From the NCBI RefSeq assembly GCF_019090095.1, contig NZ_JAGQFP010000002.1, positions 1,550,001 to 1,614,000 on the forward strand: 64,000 nucleotides of DNA. The letters run 5' to 3'. The stretch comes from Stutzerimonas stutzeri (GTDB taxonomy: Bacteria > Pseudomonadota > Gammaproteobacteria > Pseudomonadales > Pseudomonadaceae). Below, in pieces: positions 8,061 through 15,616 of the stretch. The position numbers were made by a program, and so were the translations under genes. The stretch's first letter is position 1, and every line of letters begins with the position of its first letter. The notes beneath the pieces are model-generated. The model saw only the letters and a program-made list of their open reading frames with translations, did not search any database and was not told the origin of the DNA.

Positions 8061-8525
8061 ATGTCCCTGTACAGCAAGAACACCACGTCGAACCTGATCC
8101 CCTGTCTTCGTTATCGCGATGTGCCCGCGGCATTGGACTGGCTGTGTCGAGTGTTCGACTTCGAACGGCAGAGCGTGGTCGAGGATCCACAGGCGGGCAT
8201 CATTCACGCCCAGCTACGCTTCGGCAGCGGCATGCTGATGCTGGGCCCGGTGAGTGACTCGCCCTATGGCCGCCAGGTCCGGCAGCCGGATGAGGTGGGT
8301 GGCTTCGCCACCCAGAGCATCTACGTCATCGTCAACAGTGCTGATGCGCTGTACACCAAGGCCAAGGCCGCCGGCGCCGAAATCGTCATCGAATTGAAGG
8401 ATGAAGACTACGGTGGCCGCGGCTTCAGTTGTCGCGACCTCGAAGGGCATCTGTGGAATTTCGGCACCTACGACCCTTGGGCCGAGCCGGTTGCAGAACA
8501 GAACGCACCACGAGGAGAGGCTTGA
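8061..8525 (+). CDS. VOC (glyoxalase/bleomycin-resistance fold) family protein
   Basis: A 154-residue protein with an AGGAG eight bases before the ATG at 8061. One VOC module is visible: IPCLRYRDVPAALDWLCRVFDFE at the start and GRGFSCRDLEGHLWNFGTY near residue 120-140. It is closest to the PhnB-like subgroup. His and Glu residues of the metal site are plausible but not certain. The stop overlaps the start of the aldo/keto reductase (TGATG), so the two are co-translated. Function unknown. Confidence 0.8.
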   Translation: MSLYSKNTTSNLIPCLRYRDVPAALDWLCRVFDFERQSVVEDPQAGIIHAQLRFGSGMLMLGPVSDSPYGRQVRQPDEVGGFATQSIYVIVNSADALYTKAKAAGAEIVIELKDEDYGGRGFSCRDLEGHLWNFGTYDPWAEPVAEQNAPRGEA

Positions 8526-9349
8526 TGCGCACCTTGACGTTGGCCGACGGTACGGCCGTGCCCGTGATCGGCCAGGGCACCTGGCACATGGGTGAGAATC
8601 CCGCCGAGCGCAGCAATGAGGTGGCCGCGCTCAGGCAGGGTATCGAGCTGGGCATGACCCTGATCGATACCGCGGAGATGTACGCCGAGGGCGGCGCCGA
8701 AGAAGTGGTCGGCGAGGCCATTGGCAACCGACGTGATCGGGTCTTTCTGGTCAGCAAGGTCTATCCGCACAATGCCAGCCGGCAGGGCGTACCGCAGGCC
8801 TGCGAGCGCAGCCTGCGGCGCTTGGGTGTCGACTACCTCGACCTGTATCTGCTGCACTGGCGCGGCCAGTACCCGCTGGCGGAAACGGTCGAGGCCTTCG
8901 AGCGACTCAAGGATCAAGGCAAGATCCGCCGCTGGGGCGTATCGAACTTCGATCTGGACGATATGCACGAGTTGGGCTCGCCGGCCTGCGCGACCAACCA
9001 GGTGCTCTACAACCCGGCCGAACGGGGCATCGAGTTCGACCTCCTGCCCTGGTGCCAGGCGCAGGACATGCCAATCATGGCCTACTGTCCTTTGGGGCAG
9101 GGCGGTGATCTGTTGCGCCACCCGGTACTGGTCGAGGTCGCGCGGCGGCACGGCGCCCAGCCCGCTCAGGTTGCGCTGGCCTGGGCCCTGCGTCAGCCCG
9201 GGGTGCTGGTGATCCCCAAGTCGGCCAGCCCGGCGCATCTGCGCGCCAATGCCTCGGCGGCCGAGTTGAAGCTGTCAGCCGAGGACCTGAGTGCGCTCGA
9301 CGCGGCCTTCCCACCGCCCGCCCGTCGACAACCGCTGCAGATGGTCTGA
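8525..9349 (+). CDS. aldo/keto reductase
   Basis: A 274-residue cytosolic NAD(P)H-dependent carbonyl reductase. AKR landmarks: GQGTWHMGENP, then LIDTAEMYAEGGAEEVVGEA with the catalytic Asp and Tyr, VFLVSKVYPHNAS with the catalytic Lys, YLDLYLLHW with the catalytic His, GVSNFD, and a C-terminal cofactor region VLVIPKSASPAHLRANA. The length is slightly below the usual 280-330. The ATG at 8525 overlaps the stop of the VOC gene. The substrate cannot be predicted. Confidence 0.9.
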   Translation: MRTLTLADGTAVPVIGQGTWHMGENPAERSNEVAALRQGIELGMTLIDTAEMYAEGGAEEVVGEAIGNRRDRVFLVSKVYPHNASRQGVPQACERSLRRLGVDYLDLYLLHWRGQYPLAETVEAFERLKDQGKIRRWGVSNFDLDDMHELGSPACATNQVLYNPAERGIEFDLLPWCQAQDMPIMAYCPLGQGGDLLRHPVLVEVARRHGAQPAQVALAWALRQPGVLVIPKSASPAHLRANASAAELKLSAEDLSALDAAFPPPARRQPLQMV

Positions 9350-9446
9350 GCCGTACGGCTGCCGGCACGCGTTAATCCACACGGCGGGGAATGTTTGCCT
9401 CGCCCTGGCTGTCAGCTGTGGAGACGCGAAGCAGGAGGGTATGAGC

Positions 9447-10430
9447 ATGTCTATTTCTGGAACCACGCTCGACGGCGCCGTGGTGGTGATCACCGGCGCC
9501 TCCAGCGGCATCGGCCGAGCAGCGGCGCAGGCTTTTGCGCGTCAGCGGGCCCGTGTGGTGCTGGCGGCACGCGACGACGAGGCGCTGCAGGAGGTTGCCG
9601 CGCAATGCCGGGCCTGCGGCGGCGAGGCACTGGTGGTTGTCACCGACATGACCCTCAGCGACTCGGTGGAGCGGCTGGCCAGCGCCGCTGCCGACTTCGG
9701 GCGGGGGCGTATCGATGTCTGGGTCAACAATGCCGGCGTCGGTGCGGTCGGGGCGTTCGACGAAACGCCGCTCGATGCTCACGAGCAGGTGGTGCAGACC
9801 GATCTGATCGGCTATCTGCGCGGGGCGCATGTGGTGCTGCCCTATTTCAAGCAGCAGGATGGCGGGGTGCTGATCAATACCTTGTCGGTCGGCAGCTGGG
9901 TACCGCAGCCTTACGCCGTCGCCTATTCGGCCAGCAAGTTCGGCCTGCGCGGGTTCTCCCATGCGCTGCGTGGGGAGCTGGTGCAATGGCCAGGCATCCA
10001 TGTGTGCGATGTGTACCCGTCGGTCGTCGACACCCCCGGTTTTCGCGACGGCGGCAACTATGCAGGCCGCTCCTTGCAACCGCCGCCACCGCTCTGCGAC
10101 CCGCGCCAGGTAGCCGAGGCGATGGTCAGCCTGGCACTGCACCCACGCCACACCACCTCGGTGGGCATGATGGCCACCTTGCTGCGCTTCACGCATTTCA
10201 TCATGCCTGGCTTCGATAAGCTGTCGGGGCTGCTCACCGGGGCTGCGCTGCGGCGCGCCGATCGCGTGGCGCCTTCGTCAGGCAATCTCTTTCATCCGGC
10301 GCTGGGCGAGCGTCGAATCGATGGCGGGTGGCGCGCCGACGAGTCGCGTCAAGACTATCTCCTGGTCGCTGGCGGCATCGCGGTGGGTTTGATCGGGGCC
10401 GGGTTGTTGCTGTTGCGTCGCCGACGCTAG
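9447..10430 (+). CDS. SDR family oxidoreductase with C-terminal membrane anchor
   Basis: Short-chain dehydrogenase of 327 residues. The nucleotide motif TGASSGIG lies near residue 17, NNAG near 92, and the active site is Ser then YSASKFG. The extended C-terminus ends in a single membrane helix (LLVAGGIAVGLIGAGLLLL) and RRRR, so it is likely tail-anchored to the inner membrane, active site in the cytosol. AGGAGG precedes two in-frame ATGs (9441, 9447); the second has better spacing. Ninety-eight bases after the aldo/keto reductase, so possibly the same operon. The substrate may be lipid-like, given the anchor (inference). Confidence 0.85.
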   Translation: MSISGTTLDGAVVVITGASSGIGRAAAQAFARQRARVVLAARDDEALQEVAAQCRACGGEALVVVTDMTLSDSVERLASAAADFGRGRIDVWVNNAGVGAVGAFDETPLDAHEQVVQTDLIGYLRGAHVVLPYFKQQDGGVLINTLSVGSWVPQPYAVAYSASKFGLRGFSHALRGELVQWPGIHVCDVYPSVVDTPGFRDGGNYAGRSLQPPPPLCDPRQVAEAMVSLALHPRHTTSVGMMATLLRFTHFIMPGFDKLSGLLTGAALRRADRVAPSSGNLFHPALGERRIDGGWRADESRQDYLLVAGGIAVGLIGAGLLLLRRRR

Positions 10431-10465
10431 CCGCGTGCGCGGCGCTGCGCGCATCGCGTCGAGGG

Positions 10466-11341
10466 TCAGTCGGGCTCAGGCAGGCAGTCCAGCGAGCCCA
10501 GGTCCTTGCGCAGGTCTTCCAGTTGGGCCATGAAGTGGTCGCGCTGGCCGGCATCGGACAGTTCGTAGAGATCTCGCACAAGGTCAATGGTCAGTTGCTC
10601 GGCGCGGTCGAAGGCAGCTCGGTAGTCGGCGCTCCAAAGCGTCTCCGGGGCCTGCAGCAGTTCGGTAATGCGCCGTTCGAAGCCGGCGCCTTGGCGATCG
10701 GCCAAGGCGTCACTCAGCATCTGCTGCCAGCGGGCCCGGTTGTCCAGCCAGCGCTGGTTTTGCGCGCCCAGTGCAAAGGACCAGGTCAGGATGCGCTGCC
10801 GCTGCGCCGGGCTGACGCGGCCAAGCCAGTGCTCGACCCGCTCGCCCATGCGTTCCTCTCGCTCGCGGATCTGCTGGTCGAGCGGCGGCTTCAGGTATTC
10901 CTCTTGCTTCTGGCGCCGATCGTCTGCCAGGGCTTCGTTGAATTCGCGGACCTGGGTCTCGTCGAGATCGGCCAGAAGCTGCGTCAGCGTTGGGGTTATC
11001 TCAACGGCTATGGCGTGAATCGCCTGCCGCGCGCGCGCGTAGCCGGTGCGCAGGGTGGTGTCGTCGACGGTTCCCTGGCGGACCTGGGTCTGGAGTTGCT
11101 CGATGTCGACGAGGTAGCTCGGCAGCTGGGTACGGCAGTGCCAGCGTAGATGCTCGCGCAACTGCGTCCGAAAACGCTGTTGCTGGTCGCGATTCAGGTT
11201 GAGGTAATCGTCTAGCGTCCAGGGGATCAGCAGGTGCAGGTTGCGATACGCCAGGTTCATCCGGCTACAAGCCGTCACCATCAGAGTGAGCGCCAGCACT
11301 ACCAGCAAGGCCTTGCAGCCCAGTACCTGACGAGTCCGCAT
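10466..11341 (-). CDS. DUF6279 family lipoprotein
   Basis: A 291-residue lipoprotein. The signal is MRTRQVLGCKALLVVLALTL then MVTAC (lipobox, Cys25). The ATG at 11341 has GAGGG at good distance; an ATG at 11353 is less well placed. The mature part is entirely helical and charged, rich in Q, R and E (RMNLAYRNLHLLIPWTLDDYLNLNRDQQQ, read in two pieces, is the typical DUF6279 opening). The family is common in pseudomonads; its function is unknown to me. Convergent with the SDR gene. Confidence 0.75.
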   Translation of the reverse strand: MRTRQVLGCKALLVVLALTLMVTACSRMNLAYRNLHLLIPWTLDDYLNLNRDQQQRFRTQLREHLRWHCRTQLPSYLVDIEQLQTQVRQGTVDDTTLRTGYARARQAIHAIAVEITPTLTQLLADLDETQVREFNEALADDRRQKQEEYLKPPLDQQIREREERMGERVEHWLGRVSPAQRQRILTWSFALGAQNQRWLDNRARWQQMLSDALADRQGAGFERRITELLQAPETLWSADYRAAFDRAEQLTIDLVRDLYELSDAGQRDHFMAQLEDLRKDLGSLDCLPEPD

Positions 11342-11630
11342 CGAAGCCCTCATGTTTCTGCCAAATCATCGGAAGGATATCGCTTGCTCAGTAGAACAGC
11401 GGGCGTGGCGACGGTTCGGCACAGACCGCAACGGTTTGTTGCAGGGCGGCCAGGAAATCCTGAGGCGAGGCTGGCGATACCGGGCGGCGCGCGTTGTGCT
11501 GCCGCCTGCAGCGGCCGAATGACCACTGCACGCCGTCATCGTGATGGGCTATTGGGCCGGGCGGTTGGCAGAGCGATCGTCTGCGCTGTGGGGGGCAAGC
11601 GCAGACGATGGGCGAGGTTGAGCGGGCGTT

Positions 11631-12170
11631 TCAAAGACAGCGGTTGACGCACGGATCGACCCGCTCGGGAAGCGGCGGTGGCGGCTCGACCAGCTGGGAG
11701 ACCAGCTCCAGCGCCTTGTCGAACGAGGGGTAGCCGCTCTGCGCAACGTCCAGTTCGGAATAGGCCTGGCGGTACAGCTCCGCCTTGGCGGCATCGCGTT
11801 CGTCGAGCAGGTAGGGTTCCTGGTAGATCTTGTACAGCAGCGCCACGGCGTGGGGGTGTCCCTTGGCCCGGGCCTGCTCCAGCAGTTGCAGGACCTGTTC
11901 AGGTTGCGGCCCCTGGCGGATCAGTAGCAGCGCTTGATAGAACTCGATCTCACCCCGTTCATCGAGGCGAGCGCTTCGCTTGAGCAAGGCATCGGCAAGT
12001 TCATAGCCGTCCTCATCGCCGATCGCGATGAGAATCTTGGCCTGTAACAGATCGTTCTGATAGAGCAGCCGCTCCGCGCGGCACGAGCTGTCGCTACGCG
12101 ATTGGTCACACGGCTGAGAGGCGCAGCCTCCCAGGACGATGAGCAATCCGATGACCCATAGGTTCTTCAT
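11631..12170 (-). CDS. small TPR/Sel1-like lipoprotein, function unknown
   Basis: A 179-residue lipoprotein with the lipobox LGGC (Cys16). The mature region has paired helices with small residues at fixed spacing (IEFYQALLLIRQG, VLQLLEQARAKGHPHAVALLYKIY), like Sel1/TPR repeats used for protein contacts. Four Cys residues outside the lipobox (CDQSRSDSSC near the N-terminus, CVNRC at the C-terminus) could form disulfides in the periplasm. I do not recognise a named family. A 290-base gap upstream toward DUF6279 shows nothing I can identify. Confidence 0.6.
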   Translation of the reverse strand: MKNLWVIGLLIVLGGCASQPCDQSRSDSSCRAERLLYQNDLLQAKILIAIGDEDGYELADALLKRSARLDERGEIEFYQALLLIRQGPQPEQVLQLLEQARAKGHPHAVALLYKIYQEPYLLDERDAAKAELYRQAYSELDVAQSGYPSFDKALELVSQLVEPPPPLPERVDPCVNRCL

Positions 12171-12248
12171 TACGGCCTGGTTCTCTTGCTGTTGTTAGAG
12201 GTGTCAGCGCGTGTTCTGACCGGCATGTGGCGTTTCTGTTCAGCGCTC

Positions 12249-13007
12249 TTATGGCTCGTTGGCGATGGCCTTGAGCCCGTACTGGAACAGCAGAATCTGC
12301 CATTCGGGATTGTCTGGCAAGACGCGAAGGAATTCTTCCAGGTAGCTGACCACGGCCCCGTCGAGCGGTCCGTTGACCAGCACATGCCGCGCGAACTGGT
12401 ACAGCGGCGCCGTCGAGACATAGAGGTCGCGCAGCTGTTGCTCCTTGCGGTAGTAGAGCAGGGTGGAGCGAGGAATCAGCAAGGTGTCGATACGACCCGA
12501 CAGCAATTTCTCGATGTTCTGCAGGTCGGACTGAACGTCGCGGCGTTCTATCTCGCCGCGAGCGATGTCTTCTTCGAGGGCGCGGTATTGGTGGCCGAGT
12601 ACGCCGCCGAGCACGAGCCCATGAAGCGACTCAGGCCCTTCGTATTCGAACGGCGTGTCGGGCAGCGAGACGAAAACCTGCTGGTCGATGAGCAACGGCT
12701 GCGACCATTTGCCGTTGGCGGTCTGCTTGGCGCTGAAGAAGCTCGGTGTCGCCCAGAGCAGGACGCCGGGCTTTCGTTGGGCAAGGCGCTCATCCAATCG
12801 CTTGCGCGGCAGTTCCACCAGTTCGAAGCGAAAGCGGTCGTGGTTGCCGGGGTCCTGGTTGAGCATGTCGACGAACGCATGCGACAGGCCTTGCCGGTCT
12901 TCGAGCATGAACGGCGGCGACAGATGATAGGTCCACACCTCGACTCGCTGTTGCGCGCCGCAATACAGGGGCAGCAGGGCAATCAAAAGCAGAACGAGTC
13001 TGTGCAT
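12249..13007 (-). CDS. periplasmic solute-binding-like protein (SBP type 3 fold)
   Basis: A 252-residue secreted protein. The ATG at 13007 follows AAAGG by 7 bases; the frame opens much further upstream but without a plausible signal. The signal peptide is MHRLVLLLIALLPLYCGAQQ. The mature start VEVWTYHLSPPFMLEDRQGLSHAFVDMLN resembles amino-acid-binding proteins of the SBP_bac_3 kind (the y-x-P-P-f motif then a two-lobe body). No ABC permease or sensor kinase is adjacent. In pseudomonads such stand-alone proteins are often uncharacterised. Role unknown. Confidence 0.65.
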   Translation of the reverse strand: MHRLVLLLIALLPLYCGAQQRVEVWTYHLSPPFMLEDRQGLSHAFVDMLNQDPGNHDRFRFELVELPRKRLDERLAQRKPGVLLWATPSFFSAKQTANGKWSQPLLIDQQVFVSLPDTPFEYEGPESLHGLVLGGVLGHQYRALEEDIARGEIERRDVQSDLQNIEKLLSGRIDTLLIPRSTLLYYRKEQQLRDLYVSTAPLYQFARHVLVNGPLDGAVVSYLEEFLRVLPDNPEWQILLFQYGLKAIANEP

Positions 13008-13158
13008 GGCGAACCTTTGCGGTGGGTGACGAAGCAGCCGGCCGAGAGGGCATTTGATATGCAGACCGCGAATGGCTTGCGTCCGTTTCAAGCTGATCAG
13101 CGTAGCCGAGCGGCCAGACGACGCGAGTCGCCAGCGCCATGGGGTGTGATGCAGCCGT

Positions 13159-13881
13159 CTAGACGCGTTCGTGCTCGCCGAGAAAACGCCACTCGCCGAC
13201 CGGCAGTTTGGCCATCGACAGGCGGCCAATGCGGATGCGCTTGCAGCTGAGCATCTGCAGGCCGATAGCCTCGCACAGCTGGCGCAGGTCGCCGGCGCGC
13301 GGTGCATGGACAACGATGCGCAGGCGGGTCTCGCTCTGCCAGCTGGCCTTGGCCTTGGGCAGGATGTTGCCGCGATGGCCGATGCCCTTGGCCAGCAGCG
13401 CCAGGCCGCCTTCCTCGGCTTCGCCGGCCACTTCGACGACGTATTCCTGTTCGAGCTTGCCGCGCGGATCGGCGAGGTGGCGGATCACTTCGCGCTGCTG
13501 GCTGAACAGCACCAGGCCACTGACGTCCGGCTCCAATGGCAGCAGGGCGGTCTGGCGGGCGAAATGCCGCTCGCGCGGCGCGAGGCGTGCGCCGTCACCG
13601 GTCCAGTGGCTGGCATCGGAAAGTTGTCGTTGCGCGTCGGCCGGGCTGGCGGCGGTGGGCTGGCCTGCGGCTTTATGCAGGAGCAGCGTGATGGGCGGCA
13701 CTTCGGTCGCGGTGGCGCCGGGGAGCAATTCGATCTGCTGGCTGCCGACCTTGAAAAAGGGCGTTTCGACCACCTGGCCATCGACCTTGACCCAGCCGCC
13801 TTCGATGTAGAGCTCGGCCTCGCGCCGGGAACAGCCGAGTTGCTCGGCGAGGCGTTTGGACAAGCGTATCGGGTCGGTCAT
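13159..13881 (-). CDS. RsuA/RluB/RluF-type pseudouridine synthase homologue with altered active site
   Basis: A 240-residue protein with an N-terminal S4 RNA-binding domain (IRLSKRLAEQLGCSRREAELYIEGG, residues 5-29) and the RsuA-type catalytic domain. In the family the catalytic Asp sits in G-R-L-D-x-x-(T/S)-x-G-L. Here that stretch reads LLPLEPDVSGLVLF, so Arg is Pro and the catalytic Asp position is Glu. The downstream KLEQEYVVEV strand and the C-terminal LCEAIGLQMLSCKRIRIG are preserved. It may modify rRNA weakly or not at all and act as an RNA-binding relative. Confidence 0.72.
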   Translation of the reverse strand: MTDPIRLSKRLAEQLGCSRREAELYIEGGWVKVDGQVVETPFFKVGSQQIELLPGATATEVPPITLLLHKAAGQPTAASPADAQRQLSDASHWTGDGARLAPRERHFARQTALLPLEPDVSGLVLFSQQREVIRHLADPRGKLEQEYVVEVAGEAEEGGLALLAKGIGHRGNILPKAKASWQSETRLRIVVHAPRAGDLRQLCEAIGLQMLSCKRIRIGRLSMAKLPVGEWRFLGEHERV

Positions 13882-13978
13882 GGCGGGCTCGGGGGTGTTT
13901 CGGCGGGGAAACCTGGCGAGCCACTGCGCTACGGCACAGGGCAGTGGAAGCTCGCGCGTCGGTCAGGCTGTTGCGGGG

Positions 13979-14164
13979 TTACTTCTTGCTGATGGTGATC
14001 TGGCGAGACGGGCCCTGGGTCTGGCCACTGACACCGTTGGGGATCTTCTGGACTTCGCCGCCGGCCTTGAGGAAGGCGGCCATCTGCTCGGCCAGCGACT
14101 GGCTGGTTTCGCTGGCGGGTTCGGGTTTACGTTTGGCGGTGGTGGTCTTGGAGGCCATCGTCAT
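13979..14164 (-). CDS. small conserved pseudomonad protein with a SutA-like segment
   Basis: A 61-residue basic protein, start at the ATG at 14164 (AAAGGAA upstream), with an alternative ATG at 14158. It begins with a Lys/Thr-rich tail and continues SLAEQMAAFLKAGGEVQKIP and ends QITISKK. The helix-turn segment (E-x-M-x-x-F-L-x-x-G-G-x-V-Q-x-I) looks like the middle of SutA, the RNA polymerase-binding slow-growth protein of Pseudomonas; this is my reading and not a proven relation. No signal peptide. Sits between the rsuA-type gene and the sugar dehydrogenase, on the opposite strand to the latter. Confidence 0.6.
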   Translation of the reverse strand: MTMASKTTTAKRKPEPASETSQSLAEQMAAFLKAGGEVQKIPNGVSGQTQGPSRQITISKK

Positions 14165-14310
14165 CTGGTTCCTTTGGTCAGTCGAACCGGCCATTATACA
14201 GATCTGGCTAGTTTTTGTCCGATTATTCGATAGGGCGACTTTTTCCGAAGCGTTTACCGGCGGCCATGGTCTTTGCTAAAGGCTCATGCTTACGCGTTGG
14301 AGGATTTCCC

Positions 14311-15459
14311 ATGTTGCGCTATGCCCGTCGCGCCTTTATTTGCAGTTTGCTGTTGGCCGGCGCCGTTCCGGCCGCCACCGCCGCCGAATCGTTCGACAGC
14401 GAGCAGGGACGCGTCACGGTGGAAGCCGTGGCCGAAGGGCTTGAACACCCTTGGGCCATGGCCTTTCTACCCGCGCAGGGCGGCATTCTGGTCACGGAGC
14501 GGCCCGGGCGGCTGCGCATCGTCGACAGCCAGGGGCAGTTGTCCGAGCCGCTCGATGGCGTTCCGGAGGTTTACGCGCGCGGCCAGGGCGGCTTGCTGGA
14601 TGTGCGACTGTCGCCCGACTTTGCGCAGGACCGCCTGGTCTATCTCAGCTATGCCGAGGCGGGCGAGGACGGCAAGGCCGGCACCACCGTGGGGCGTGGC
14701 CGGCTGGCGGACGACAACACCCGGCTCGAGGATTTCACCGTCATCTTCCGGCAACAGCCGAAGCTGTCGACCGGCGTCCATTTCGGTTCTCGGCTGGCCT
14801 TCGACGCCGAAGGCCATTTGTTCATCGCGCTGGGGGAGAACAACCAGCGGCCCACTGCGCAGGACCTGGGCAAGTTGCAGGGGAAAGTGGTGCGTATCTA
14901 CCCGGACGGTCGCATACCCGAAGACAATCCCTTCACCGGTACGGCCGGCGCTCGCCCGGAAATCTGGTCATACGGCCATCGCAATCAGCAGGGCGCGGCC
15001 TTCAACCCCTGGAGCGGTCGCCTCTGGACGCACGAGCATGGCCCGCGCGGCGGTGACGAAATCAACATCCCGCAGCCCGGGCGCAACTACGGCTGGCCGC
15101 TGGCGACCCATGGCATCGACTACAGCGGACGGCCGATACCGGAAGCCCAGGGTGAATCAGCCGAGGGTAGCGAACCGCCGCATTACGTCTGGGAGCGCTC
15201 GCCGGCCATCAGCGGAATGGCCTTCTATGACGCCGATCGTTTCCAGCCGTGGCAACACAACCTGTTCATCGGCGCGTTGGTGGACCAGTCGTTGATCCGC
15301 TTGCAGCTCGACGGCGATCGGATCGTTCATGAAGAGCGCTTGCTGAAATCGCTGGGCGAGCGCATCCGCGACGTGCGCCAGGGGCCGGACGGCTATCTCT
15401 ACCTGTTGACCGACTCGCCGCGCGGCAAGCTGTTACGGGTCGGGCTGCAGGCGCGCTGA
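14311..15459 (+). CDS. PQQ-dependent soluble aldose sugar dehydrogenase (Asd/YliI type)
   Basis: A 382-residue periplasmic enzyme with a signal peptide ending ATAA (about residue 25). GSDH fold landmarks: GLEHPWAMAFLP at the mature start, VTERPGRLRIV, GGLLDVRLSPDF, the GENNQRPTAQD loop, WSYGHRNQQGAAFNPWSG, the HEHGPRGGDEIN motif with PQQ/Ca ligands, and GRNYGWPLATHG. It oxidises aldoses to lactones, passing electrons out of the periplasm. TTGGAGG lies 8 bases before the ATG at 14311. The neighbouring gcd is a second PQQ sugar dehydrogenase, so periplasmic sugar oxidation is a local theme. Confidence 0.88.
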   Translation: MLRYARRAFICSLLLAGAVPAATAAESFDSEQGRVTVEAVAEGLEHPWAMAFLPAQGGILVTERPGRLRIVDSQGQLSEPLDGVPEVYARGQGGLLDVRLSPDFAQDRLVYLSYAEAGEDGKAGTTVGRGRLADDNTRLEDFTVIFRQQPKLSTGVHFGSRLAFDAEGHLFIALGENNQRPTAQDLGKLQGKVVRIYPDGRIPEDNPFTGTAGARPEIWSYGHRNQQGAAFNPWSGRLWTHEHGPRGGDEINIPQPGRNYGWPLATHGIDYSGRPIPEAQGESAEGSEPPHYVWERSPAISGMAFYDADRFQPWQHNLFIGALVDQSLIRLQLDGDRIVHEERLLKSLGERIRDVRQGPDGYLYLLTDSPRGKLLRVGLQAR

Positions 15460-15550
15460 GCCCACGCACCAATTTCGCGCAGGCAGGGAGCGTTCTGGCC
15501 GACCGCCGGTCAATTGCAATGCGGGCGTTCCGGGTTGTCCTTGCGCTCGC

Positions 15551-15585
15551 CGATGATGATCGCCGCAACGGCCGCTTCATCATCG
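15551..15585. repeat. inverted repeat in the gcd leader
   Basis: CGATGATGA (15551-15559) and TCATCATCG (15577-15585), 9 bp perfect, with a 17-base loop. It sits 32 bases before the gcd start, so it could be an operator or an mRNA hairpin near the ribosome site. No T tract follows. Confidence 0.35.
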
Positions 15586-15616
15586 TCGCAATCTGAATAC
15601 ACGATAAGGAGGGCGT

